A DNA stretch of 7,976 nucleotides from an uncultured Clostridium sp. (GCA_946575275.1 CAMNZV010000066.1:1-7976), one strand, 5' to 3'; shown: positions 1 to 7,700, numbered from the stretch's first letter. Notes: generated by a model from the letters alone, not told the origin. Numbers and translations: made by a program.

Positions 1-859
1 CTGTTGCCATGCTATCAGAATCACTTTTAGGTCCTTGAACTACAGAAAGATTTGGAATATCATTTCCTTTAGATTTTACTAAGTTTGCATAATCACTTTT
101 TATTTTTGATGATGAAATACTATCAAATTTTATAAAATTATCCTTATTAATATCCTTAAAGTTTATTTGAAGCTTAGAATCTGCTAAGTTTGAATCATTT
201 AGTATGTTATTATTTATATATACTAACTGACCTGAATTTATTAACTTAAGGATTTCCTTAGCTCTTTTATTTGTAATATCATTTTCTGAAAAATATTCTA
301 CGTAATTTCCTTTTTCAGACTCTACATTACCATCAGAATATTGATATCCACTACTTTTCTTTTTAAACTCTTCCCATAATTTTGTATTTGTAACATCTGA
401 TTGTGTATACCATAGCTTAGTTGCATATTTTTGATTAACTCCACCTATTAATCCATTTAAATCCTTTGTTAGATTACCATTACTTCTCATCTCACTTATT
501 TCTTGTGAAAATGGTGCTGTATAATCTCTATATTTTTTTTCAGTATCAAAATATGCATTTAACCCATCATTTTTTCTATTTATAATAACTACATCATATT
601 GTCCATTTAATTCATCTACCATACTACTGAATTTTGCCATGGTCATGTGGGTAACATCCATATCAGCATTACTACTAAGTTCAAACTTGTCCCCTGGATT
701 TACTTCTAAGGCTTTAAGCTTTGCTGTATCTGCTTTTGAAATAAAACTTGGTATTGTAATTAGTGAGGAAATAAATACAAATAATATTATCCATATAGTT
801 TTTCTAAAAAATAAATTTCTAGAAATACTTTTTTGTTTTTTCATTCTCTTTGATCTCAT
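1..859 (-). CDS. Sec-exported large surface protein, N-terminal part (tentatively DUF5057-like); runs off the left edge
   Basis: Only the first 286 codons are in the window and the gene continues past base 1. The start ATG (859-857) is preceded by AAGGAGGG at 866-873 with 6 nt spacing. Residues 1-20 are very basic, 21-40 are hydrophobic, and SKA at 41-43 followed by Asp44 gives a plausible signal peptidase I site, so the product is probably exported rather than a pilin; no class III leader is seen. After the signal comes LEVNPGDKFEL (51-61). A buried-strand motif, YDVVIINRKNDGL, lies at 88-100, and a helix-strand segment near 194-220 includes INSGQLVYINNN. This alternation resembles a Rossmann or glutamine-amidotransferase-like fold. 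From memory it recalls the clostridial DUF5057 proteins, but that is not verified. It lies 24 nt after the PilW-like gene, so it is probably co-transcribed with the minor pilins. Its position suggests a surface or pilus-tip partner; this is inference only. Confidence 0.75.
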   Translation of the reverse strand, partial: MRSKRMKKQKSISRNLFFRKTIWIILFVFISSLITIPSFISKADTAKLKALEVNPGDKFELSSNADMDVTHMTMAKFSSMVDELNGQYDVVIINRKNDGLNAYFDTEKKYRDYTAPFSQEISEMRSNGNLTKDLNGLIGGVNQKYATKLWYTQSDVTNTKLWEEFKKKSSGYQYSDGNVESEKGNYVEYFSENDITNKRAKEILKLINSGQLVYINNNILNDSNLADSKLQINFKDINKDNFIKFDSISSSKIKSDYANLVKSKGNDIPNLSVVQGPKSDSDSMAT

Positions 860-865
860 TTTTAA

Positions 866-873
866 CCCTCCTT
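866..873 (-). promoter_or_regulatory. Ribosome binding site of the exported-protein gene
   Basis: On the minus strand AAGGAGGG lies 6 nt before the ATG at 859. It is the closest to consensus in the window, and it favours this ATG over the second in-frame ATG at 844. Confidence 0.75.
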
Positions 874-883
874 ACCTAATATA

Positions 884-1492
884 CTATATATCTGAATTTC
901 TAAATTCTATTAATGTTTTAAATTCTTGTGATGCCTCATTAGTCCCTTGTTTTTTGTCTAATGTTACAATAACTTGAACTCCTTTAGCATTAGAAATCTT
1001 TTTATTACTTCTTTCTGCATCAGTTAAATTATTATAATCTATTGGTACTATTTTAAAGGAACTTACCTTATTTGATAGTACAATTGTTACCAAATTAGAT
1101 CCATCCATATAAGATACAGTAAAATCTCTTGCATTTAATGCAAAGGTATAAGGAACCTTATTCCCTAAATCATTAATTTGATTAAAGGTTATCTCTCTTA
1201 TATCCGTATTAGCACCATTAATAAAACTATCATAATTTTCAGTTGAAGCATCTACTAGTGTCATACCTCCAGCAAATTCTATACTTTCAATATCCTTTGC
1301 TTGCTGCGCTACTTTAATTAATTGATTTTGAATTGCCTCTCCTTCTTTTTGAAGATCTGATTTTATATTTGTTTTTATTAAAGAATTATTATTCACATAA
1401 AAGAAGGTTCCAATTAATCCAAGAACTATAGTTGATATTGATAATGCTAGTATTACTTCCATTAAAGTAAAAGCCTTTTTCTTTTTCTTCAT
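884..1492 (-). CDS. PilW/GspJ-like minor prepilin
   Basis: A 202-residue protein with a class III (prepilin) leader. The leader is MKKKKKA, with predicted cleavage before Phe8. FTLMEVILALS follows, placing Glu at mature position +5, then a hydrophobic helix to about residue 30. The residue before cleavage is Ala rather than the usual Gly; Ala is also found in ComGC-type pilins. The helix leads into an amphipathic stretch (GEAIQNQLIKVAQQ, around 46-59) and a beta-rich C-terminus, the order expected for PilW/GspJ proteins. The frame is open to an ATG at 1525, but that start lies inside the upstream gene and would place 11 extra residues before the basic leader. The ATG at 1492 has GAAGGTGA 5 nt upstream and gives a normal leader. 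It follows the large PilX/K-like gene by 14 nt. The likely role is in the minor-pilin complex that primes assembly or sits at the pilus tip. The fold family is fairly sure, but the W/J assignment rests on order and size. Confidence 0.86.
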   Translation of the reverse strand: MKKKKKAFTLMEVILALSISTIVLGLIGTFFYVNNNSLIKTNIKSDLQKEGEAIQNQLIKVAQQAKDIESIEFAGGMTLVDASTENYDSFINGANTDIREITFNQINDLGNKVPYTFALNARDFTVSYMDGSNLVTIVLSNKVSSFKIVPIDYNNLTDAERSNKKISNAKGVQVIVTLDKKQGTNEASQEFKTLIEFRNSDI

Positions 1493-1497
1493 TATTA

Positions 1498-1505
1498 TCA
1501 CCTTC
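1498..1505 (-). promoter_or_regulatory. Ribosome binding site deciding the PilW-like start
   Basis: GAAGGTGA on the minus strand, 5 nt before the ATG at 1492. No comparable site stands at a proper distance from the outer ATG at 1525, so the inner start is preferred. Confidence 0.65.
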
Positions 1506-1506
1506 T

Positions 1507-3843
1507 TTAATGAACTAGTTTCCATAATCCTCTTCTTAAATATTTATCTGCATCATATATTTCACTGTTTACATTGTTAATTTGATAATATGATCTAATT
1601 GGTACATATATTAAATCAACTGACATTGGTGTACCTATAAATATATTATTTAAATCCTGTGAAACATAGTATTTTGCAATAATTGTATTAACAACATCCC
1701 TTGTAATTGTATCAGTTTTGTATATATTTTTATCGCCGGCTCCAGTAAACTTAACATCCCCTGCTGCAATTATTGACCCTTCATAATTTACTGCACCCTT
1801 TATTTCTACATTTCCTTTTGTAACTATAACTGCTTGAATGCTGTTATTTGGATTATTGGTTGTAGGTGTTGCTTCAACTATATCATAATTTCCTGAAGCA
1901 TTTTTAACCTTAATAACTCCACTTTCAATAATAATGTCCATATTTTCATCTGGATTTAATACAATTTTACCATAGTTTTCATTTGCATTAGTTCCTGTTG
2001 GTACAAATCTTGACATTCCTGCAAAATTAATTTGACTTTGTGCTACACTTTCATCAGTTGAATAAACTTTTTTTGCAACAATGTTATTATTGTAAGCCAT
2101 TAACCCTTTTACTTCTCTATTACTATCGTCAATTTCACCTAGACCTGGAATTCCTCTTAGTGTTCCCATTCCAAATACTTCTGTTGCAAAATCTCTTTTA
2201 AATGTTTTTATATACTCATCATCCTCTACAGAGGTGTTAGAATAAGTTACGTTCCCATTATTTACAACAGCACCTGTTGCATGAACCTTATTTATATTTA
2301 CACCACCAAAGTTTAAGTCTCCAGTGCCATTTTTATTATAATAACCAACAAAATACTTAGCCTTAGCTTGTGCCGAATTTTGTCCATCAATAGTAAATAC
2401 CATAGGTGCAGAGTTTGGTCCATTGTACTGTCTCATTTCAATACCATTAGTACCATCCTTAACATTAATGTAGGCATTATAATTGCCCTTTACAGCTACA
2501 GATTCTCCTGTTTGATACTTATTTTCAGAAGTATTTAAATAAGCAACTCCCATAATATAAGCATCATTAGTTACATTAATTAATGAATTACTAGATCCAT
2601 TTACAATTATACTACTTGAATTTCTAGCTGAATTCATAATATTATTATGATTATCTTGATTACTTTCTGTTATATCATTTATCCCATAAAAGTTTTCAAG
2701 AAATATGTTACTTTTGAATGCATTTAATGTTAAATCATTATTAGTAATTAAGTTTTTTGCAAGTAACAGATTATCACCAGTGTCGCCTGTTACATCAGTT
2801 TTACCAACATTTACATTTAAAGCATATATATCTTCTGCCATTGTAAGTTTGGCATTGTTAACTATATTTACAGTAGCTGGTGTATAGATATTTCCTTCAC
2901 CCATTGAAAAATTATTATCCTTAATAAATATACCACTTCTATATTTGTCGTATACTGGGTCATTAATTTCAGTAGCTCTTCCATTTACCCAAATGTCTCC
3001 ATATATATTTACATTTCCACAGTTTTCTGCATAAAGATTGCCATCTGCAGTAATTGCTTTTAACACTGATTGCCCTTTTATTAGTACATAATCAGAATTA
3101 GTTTCTACTGATTGACTATATTCTGGAGCATTAATTGTAAAACTTGTTTCTATTGTTTTTAAATTTGTATATTCTGTTATATTACTAACTTCAGTATTAA
3201 ATGTAGATCTTATCTTTAAATATATGTTATGTTTATCCTTAACATTTTCTATTTTGCATTCTATTATATCAATTTTTGATTCTTTATTTGTTGTTCCACC
3301 TGATTGATTATCACCAATATTATTCCAAGTTGCATTTTTGTATGCATTAGAGGACAAATCTCTAATTTGTTCCTCATAATCAGTTGTTATTCCAATTAAA
3401 GCATCTGGTACTATATAAGATGTTTTTAATACCCCATACAATAGTATGTTATTTAATTTATCAGCTTCTACAGCTGCCATATTATTAGTTGATAAATTTG
3501 CTGTTTGGTCTACCTCTGATGTTGCCAAAAAATCTATAAAATACCTTTTAAACATTTCGTTAATTTCTTCATCTGTGAAAGTTGAAGGAACTCTATTGTT
3601 TATATTTTCTTTAACGTTGTAGTTAGCATAAGCTATGGCTGCATCTGCATTTTTATTTATAGCATTATTTATTATTTGAACCCCTGCATCTGATTGATAT
3701 AAATTTTGTAGTTTTCTACTTTGATTAATTCTAGTTCTATAATCTGTAGATACTACTGCAAGCATACTAGTACCCATTGCAAATATTAGTGCTGTAATAA
3801 ATACTAACATAACCATACTTGCGCCCTTTTTTTTCTTTCTCAT
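1507..3843 (-). CDS. Very large PilX/GspK-like minor prepilin with beta-strand repeat region
   Basis: A 778-residue protein. It starts with a basic leader, MRKKKKG, then ASMVMLVFITALIFAMGTSM, a class III leader plus N-terminal helix. Mature position +5 is Met, not Glu, as in GspK-type minor pilins that cap the tip complex. Residues 30-60 (TDYRTRINQSRKLQNLYQSD) match the PilX-type helix-to-surface transition with the AGVQ segment. Residues 60-240 are mixed. From about 250 to 530 there are many short beta strands spaced by Asn/Gly turns (VLIKGQSVLKAITADGNLYA, VNIYGDIWVNG), suggesting a solenoid or bactofilin-like stack. A similar block near 668-700 (AVIVTKGNVEIKGAV, GSIIAAGDVKFTG) precedes a conserved-looking C-terminus. 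There are two cysteines, at about 196 and 275. Ordinary PilX and GspK proteins are roughly 200-350 residues, so this one is greatly enlarged. An upstream in-frame GTG at 3849 sits 1 nt from AGGAGG and is rejected; the ATG at 3843 has 7 nt spacing. It is probably a tip or priming subunit with an exposed passenger domain. Confidence 0.85.
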   Translation of the reverse strand: MRKKKKGASMVMLVFITALIFAMGTSMLAVVSTDYRTRINQSRKLQNLYQSDAGVQIINNAINKNADAAIAYANYNVKENINNRVPSTFTDEEINEMFKRYFIDFLATSEVDQTANLSTNNMAAVEADKLNNILLYGVLKTSYIVPDALIGITTDYEEQIRDLSSNAYKNATWNNIGDNQSGGTTNKESKIDIIECKIENVKDKHNIYLKIRSTFNTEVSNITEYTNLKTIETSFTINAPEYSQSVETNSDYVLIKGQSVLKAITADGNLYAENCGNVNIYGDIWVNGRATEINDPVYDKYRSGIFIKDNNFSMGEGNIYTPATVNIVNNAKLTMAEDIYALNVNVGKTDVTGDTGDNLLLAKNLITNNDLTLNAFKSNIFLENFYGINDITESNQDNHNNIMNSARNSSSIIVNGSSNSLINVTNDAYIMGVAYLNTSENKYQTGESVAVKGNYNAYINVKDGTNGIEMRQYNGPNSAPMVFTIDGQNSAQAKAKYFVGYYNKNGTGDLNFGGVNINKVHATGAVVNNGNVTYSNTSVEDDEYIKTFKRDFATEVFGMGTLRGIPGLGEIDDSNREVKGLMAYNNNIVAKKVYSTDESVAQSQINFAGMSRFVPTGTNANENYGKIVLNPDENMDIIIESGVIKVKNASGNYDIVEATPTTNNPNNSIQAVIVTKGNVEIKGAVNYEGSIIAAGDVKFTGAGDKNIYKTDTITRDVVNTIIAKYYVSQDLNNIFIGTPMSVDLIYVPIRSYYQINNVNSEIYDADKYLRRGLWKLVH

Positions 3844-3850
3844 AAACACC

Positions 3851-3856
3851 CCTCCT
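3851..3856 (-). promoter_or_regulatory. Ribosome binding site deciding the start of the large PilX/K-like gene
   Basis: AGGAGG on the minus strand overlaps the TAG stop (3857-3855) of the upstream PilV-like gene. Its 7 nt spacing fits the ATG at 3843. The GTG at 3849 is too close, which suggests translational coupling to the upstream gene. Confidence 0.75.
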
Positions 3857-4787
3857 ATCTTATAACCCTAATATTTGTGGCAGTGCTTCCTTCAAATAGT
3901 ACATCACCACTTGAATTATTTACACTAACATAAATATTATATAAATCCCCATATCTTACTGTAGTTTCATTAAAAACGTTATTGACAATTTTAACAGGTG
4001 ATAATACATGATTATCAACTTCTAGTGTTGTTAATGATGCACCATTTGTTAATTTATCCCTGTTAAATGTTTTCTCAATGATTATTCCAGCCATATTATC
4101 TACATAAGTATTAAAAATTCTGAAATTTCTTTGTGCATTAGATGTATTATTATCATTTGAGTAAGTAAATTTTATTTTTCTTTTAAGATTAATTGTATCT
4201 CTTGGATAACAATTATAGCTATTAGTATTATCTGCCAATACTAAATTTAAGTTATTATCCAGTTTAAAAGTTAAATCTGGAGAGTTAAATAGTAAATCTA
4301 ATCCTCCATTTACAGATATCTTATTTCCATTTTTCAGCATAATAACATAGTCACAATCTTCATCTTTTGTTTCAGTTGATATTACTACTTGATCATTATA
4401 ACTACCATTTGTGTCTCTTGTCATATTAACATTAACTGTGTATGGAGTGTCTTGATATTCTGATGCTAAGTTAAAGGAGCCTACTAAATCTGTAATATTA
4501 TTAGAGGCATCTAAATTTGCTGTTAACTTCTTTTCTACTATTGCATTATTATTTAACAAATTAAGCTCATTAGATGAATTTAATGTTATTCCAATAGAAC
4601 TGTAGGCAGCTAATTCTTCTAAATATTGCTGCCCTATAATACTTGCTTTTTGTTCTGTTTCTGATTGTTCTGCCTTTTTGTTAGATGTAATTGTCATAGC
4701 TGATAAAGGAACTATTATAACTGCTAAAATTGCTATAGTTATAATTACTTCTATTAAACTAAACCCTTTTTTCTTATTCCTTTTCAT
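3855..4787 (-). CDS. PilV/GspI-like minor prepilin
   Basis: A 310-residue prepilin. The leader is MKRNKKKG, with cleavage predicted between Gly8 and Phe9. FSLIEVIITIAILAVIIVPL follows, so Glu13 is mature +5, the textbook class III signal and assembly helix. After the helix, residues 36-60 (SNKKAEQSETEQKASIIGQQ) continue as an amphipathic helix like PilV/GspI proteins. The rest (about 65-310) is Asn/Thr-rich and beta-rich, larger than the roughly 130-200 residues usual for the family. Cysteines at 145 and 193 could form a disulfide outside the cell. The start ATG has GAGAGGTGAT just upstream, overlapping the TAG stop of pilO, so translation is probably coupled. First of three consecutive prepilins, it corresponds in position to the gene called pilV after pilO in clostridial clusters, but the symbol is not asserted. 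Cleavage and methylation by a PilD peptidase are expected; no pilD is in this window. Confidence 0.88.
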   Translation of the reverse strand: MKRNKKKGFSLIEVIITIAILAVIIVPLSAMTITSNKKAEQSETEQKASIIGQQYLEELAAYSSIGITLNSSNELNLLNNNAIVEKKLTANLDASNNITDLVGSFNLASEYQDTPYTVNVNMTRDTNGSYNDQVVISTETKDEDCDYVIMLKNGNKISVNGGLDLLFNSPDLTFKLDNNLNLVLADNTNSYNCYPRDTINLKRKIKFTYSNDNNTSNAQRNFRIFNTYVDNMAGIIIEKTFNRDKLTNGASLTTLEVDNHVLSPVKIVNNVFNETTVRYGDLYNIYVSVNNSSGDVLFEGSTATNIRVIR

Positions 4788-4800
4788 TCTATCACCTCTC

Positions 4801-6024
4801 CTACTTTACATTTACAACTCCAGTTCCTTCTGATTTAACCTTTACCCTTGGGTTTGTTGCATCATCGCCTGTAACTTTAATTGTAACAGGTTTTTTAGTA
4901 TTGTTTGTTATATTAAGTGCTATTTGCGATTTATCATCATTACCTTTTCTAGCTTCACTAAATATTTCAAATAATATATCTTCTGATTTAGGATTAAATG
5001 TTATTCCATTTGCATTTCCGTTACCTGGCATATTAGAATTATCAGCTTTATATTTGTAGAAATATGTTCCGTTTACCTCTGTAAAAACTACTTCTACGTC
5101 AATTTCTTCATTTTCATCTACATAAATGTAGCTTGTTTTTGAAGCATCATTTGCTAGTCCCATTTTAAATGAACTTGCATCTGAATCTGCTGATTTTATA
5201 GAGGCTACTAAATCATTTTCACCTTCTGTTGATTTTTTTGTTACTCCACCTGTTGCAGAGCCTGTTGTAAATAAACTTGTTTTTCCTGTTACTTTTTCAT
5301 AAACCCAATTTGCATAATTATCATCTATATCTGTTGCCTTTGGTATTCCATATACCTCTAGTGTCATTGTTCCTGCTATTTCTGTATCATTTTTAGGTCT
5401 TGCATTAAATGCACTTATTACAACTTGTCTATCATAGTTTTCTAAACTTTCCATAAACTTATTAAATGCTTCATCTGTACCTGTAAATGATAATGTAAAT
5501 GTAAGCATTTCTACTGTTTGTGCTGTAGCTGTACTTCCACTAGCTGGTGCTTGTTGTATTGCTGTTGCACTATTGCTTTCTGCATTTTTAAATTTTTCTT
5601 CACTTTGTCTAATTACATCTACATAGCTTTTAAAAGTTGTGTCTGGTAATGGTGCTGCATTTGAAGTTAAATCTTCAATCCCTTTTACTGAAAGTTCACT
5701 AAATTGAATACTACCATCCACTTTACTATCTAACAATAATTTATCTATTTCAGAAATTATTTTATATTGTAAAATTTCAGGATAAAAGGTTGAAGCTTTA
5801 TCAATTTCTTTTGTTGTAAGTTCCTTAACCTGCGATTTTCTATCATCTAATGATCTTATTTCGTATTCTGCAGTATTATACTCTGTTTGCAACATATCCT
5901 TTTGAGTTCTTTTTTCACTTACTTCATCTCTTTGTGATGTAAATATAAAGTAGAAATATACAAATAGGATACACACCATAGCAAATACTAATAATAAATT
6001 TTTATCACGTTTACTTATATTCAT
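4801..6024 (-). CDS. pilO: PilO-like pilus assembly protein with extra C-terminal domain
   Basis: A 407-residue protein following pilN. A short basic N-terminus is followed by one membrane helix (about 9-29), then a charged coiled coil (31-72). An alpha/beta region (about 75-230; FYPEILQYKIISEIDKLLLD near 80-99, and MLTFTLSFTGTDEAFNKFME near 173-192) has the PilO ferredoxin-like pattern. Known PilO proteins are roughly 200 residues and pair with PilN to link the pilus motor platform to the fibre. Here residues 231-270 form a Gly/Thr/Ser-rich linker. Residues 270-407 are an additional beta-rich, acidic domain (IYVDENEEIDVEVVFTEV; ITNNTKKPVTIKVTG) that the core family does not need. The frame is open to an ATG at 6036, inside the end of pilN, with its AAAGG touching the start codon. 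The ATG at 6024, 1 nt after the pilN stop and 12 nt from AAAGG, fits better. The 6036 start remains possible and would add MLSN. Confidence 0.85.
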   Translation of the reverse strand: MNISKRDKNLLLVFAMVCILFVYFYFIFTSQRDEVSEKRTQKDMLQTEYNTAEYEIRSLDDRKSQVKELTTKEIDKASTFYPEILQYKIISEIDKLLLDSKVDGSIQFSELSVKGIEDLTSNAAPLPDTTFKSYVDVIRQSEEKFKNAESNSATAIQQAPASGSTATAQTVEMLTFTLSFTGTDEAFNKFMESLENYDRQVVISAFNARPKNDTEIAGTMTLEVYGIPKATDIDDNYANWVYEKVTGKTSLFTTGSATGGVTKKSTEGENDLVASIKSADSDASSFKMGLANDASKTSYIYVDENEEIDVEVVFTEVNGTYFYKYKADNSNMPGNGNANGITFNPKSEDILFEIFSEARKGNDDKSQIALNITNNTKKPVTIKVTGDDATNPRVKVKSEGTGVVNVK

Positions 6025-6025
6025 A

Positions 6026-6577
6026 TTACTCAACATCCTTTAATCTACAATTTATATTAAATGTGTACTGACTACCTATTGTAACTTCATTTATATAGGA
6101 TACTAGGGAATCTTCAACATAATCAAGCTGTTCTAAATTATATTGAAATGCTGCAATATCTTCCCTTGATGCTCCAAAACCTTCAATTTTAATTTCTGTC
6201 TTTGACATAGTTAAACTTGTTAATGTTACTGTATTTGATGCCTTTATATCACTAAGCATATCAGTATTTACAACTATACGACTGTCAACAGCCTTAAGTA
6301 CTGCTGTAATATCATTATCGTATGATGAAAGAGCTGCAATTTTGTTATTAACCTCTTCTGATTCTTTTCTTAGCTGTACAAATTCTGGATCATTTAATTT
6401 TTTTGTATAATCATCAATTTTTTTATTTAAAAAGAATACTTGACCATAATTTATTATTGATGCTATTACACATATTGCAACTGAAACTATTAATCCAATA
6501 TACAAATATTTATCATAATTTTTATCCCCATGTTTTTTTACTTTAAATTGACTAAAAAAATTCATATCCTGATTCAT
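6026..6577 (-). CDS. pilN: PilN-like pilus assembly protein
   Basis: A 183-residue bitopic membrane protein. The cytoplasmic N-terminus, MNQDMNFFSQFKVKKHG, stands in place of the INLLP motif with which proteobacterial PilN binds PilM. A single membrane helix lies at about 24-43, then a charged coiled coil (50-85). An extracellular ferredoxin-like domain spans about 110-180 (VTLTSLTMSKTEIKIEGFG, then the helix ASREDIAAFQYNLEQL, then a final strand ending NINCRLK). Length and layout match the PilN family. The start ATG is preceded by AGGGGGTGA at an ordinary distance. It lies 14 nt after pilM, and its TAA ends 1 nt before the pilO ATG, the usual pilM-pilN-pilO order. It is expected to form a heterodimer with PilO in the membrane and to hold PilM on the cytoplasmic face. 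No PilP is seen, as expected without an outer membrane. Confidence 0.9.
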   Translation of the reverse strand: MNQDMNFFSQFKVKKHGDKNYDKYLYIGLIVSVAICVIASIINYGQVFFLNKKIDDYTKKLNDPEFVQLRKESEEVNNKIAALSSYDNDITAVLKAVDSRIVVNTDMLSDIKASNTVTLTSLTMSKTEIKIEGFGASREDIAAFQYNLEQLDYVEDSLVSYINEVTIGSQYTFNINCRLKDVE

Positions 6578-6591
6578 GATGTCACCCCCTA

Positions 6592-7695
6592 TTATATCCT
6601 AATTAATGCTCCTATAGCATTAAGGTATTTCCCTATATCTAAACCTTTTTCACATTGGTTTGTAAATTCTATATTATTAAGTTCTGTAACCTTTTGAGTA
6701 CTTATATTTAATTTCTTTTCCATGTACTTATCTATACCCCTTGTATTTGATAATCCACCAAAAATCATTATATTTTCAATTCGTCTACCAACTGATTGGT
6801 TATTGTAGAATTGTAATATTCGTTCTAATTCTCCAAGTATCTCGTCTAAGGTTTCTTGTACTGCTATATTAAGAACATCATCATAGTCTACATTAATTAA
6901 GTTGGATTTTTCTATTCTTTCTGATTCTGTTGATTTTATCGACATATCTATTTTGGTACTCAATGCATAATCAATGTTATTTCCACCATATTTAATTATT
7001 CTTGTAAAATCAAGTTTATTATCTTTAAATATAGTAACATTAATTGACGTTGCCCCCATATCAACAAAAGCAACAGTACCTCTATTGGTTAATTTACAGT
7101 GATTAGATAATTTGTTTAGCGAATTATAGCTGACATCTAATACATAAGGATTTATATCTAAGGAATATAGTAAATCATAGTATCCTTTTGCAACTACATT
7201 TGGATAGGATACAACGTTAACTCTATTTTTTGCACCTTCATTATCTGCAACCTTATCTAAAATTGTATATTGTATAACATAATCTTTTAATTTTATAGGT
7301 AAATATTGTTCAATTTCATACTCTATTACTGTATCGATTTCATCTTCATTAACTAAAGCTGAAACAACTATTTCTCTATTTATTATAGCAGAAGAATTTG
7401 TTGTACAAGTTCCATCTTTAATTCTTACATTATTATCTTTTAGAAATACTTTTATACCTTCATATATATCTCTTTGATTTGCAATCTTCCCATCTTCAAT
7501 GGCACCTTCAGGAGTTTCCAATTCCATTAGTCTGTATATTTGTAATTTGTTTCTTGAATATCTTCCCTCTACTATTTTTATAGTGTTTGATCCAATATCA
7601 AAAGAAACAACATCCCTTGTTTTTTCAACTTTTACTTTGTTTTTATCTTTTCTTGATGGTAATTTTATTTCTTTATTTAAAGCCTTTAATGCCAT
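6592..7695 (-). CDS. pilM: PilM, actin-like pilus assembly ATPase
   Basis: A 367-residue cytoplasmic protein of the FtsA/actin/PilM fold. After a lysine-rich N-terminus comes the phosphate-1 motif, VVSFDIGSNTIKIVEG (29-44). The 1C-like segment INREIVVSALVNEDEIDTVI (105-124) runs into EIEQYLP (127-133), typical of PilM. Phosphate-2 is VDMGATSINV (211-220), followed by TRIIKYGGNNID. The adenosine motif is IMIFGGLSN (309-317). All the nucleotide-binding features expected of an active ATP binder are present. PilM binds the PilN N-terminus and links the PilNO platform to the motor. An in-frame GTG at 7704 would add three residues, but that codon lies inside AAAGGGGTGA. The ATG at 7695, 5 nt after it, is preferred. 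It is the first of the tightly packed genes, with pilN 14 nt downstream. It follows the probable pilin gene across a 122 nt spacer containing a hairpin. Confidence 0.93.
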   Translation of the reverse strand: MALKALNKEIKLPSRKDKNKVKVEKTRDVVSFDIGSNTIKIVEGRYSRNKLQIYRLMELETPEGAIEDGKIANQRDIYEGIKVFLKDNNVRIKDGTCTTNSSAIINREIVVSALVNEDEIDTVIEYEIEQYLPIKLKDYVIQYTILDKVADNEGAKNRVNVVSYPNVVAKGYYDLLYSLDINPYVLDVSYNSLNKLSNHCKLTNRGTVAFVDMGATSINVTIFKDNKLDFTRIIKYGGNNIDYALSTKIDMSIKSTESERIEKSNLINVDYDDVLNIAVQETLDEILGELERILQFYNNQSVGRRIENIMIFGGLSNTRGIDKYMEKKLNISTQKVTELNNIEFTNQCEKGLDIGKYLNAIGALIRI

Positions 7696-7700
7696 TTCTC

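Noticed and set aside
639..977. Open frame of 112 codons on the plus strand
   Set aside because: It lies across the exported-protein and PilW-like genes on the other strand, has no ribosome site and gives no recognisable protein.
1493..1525. N-terminal extension of the PilW-like gene
   Set aside because: It would overlap the upstream gene and put 11 unlike residues before a complete prepilin leader; the inner ATG has the ribosome site.
2705..2887. Open frame of 60 codons on the plus strand
   Set aside because: It is wholly inside the large PilX/K-like gene on the opposite strand, and its AT-rich hydrophobic sequence is typical of a shadow frame.
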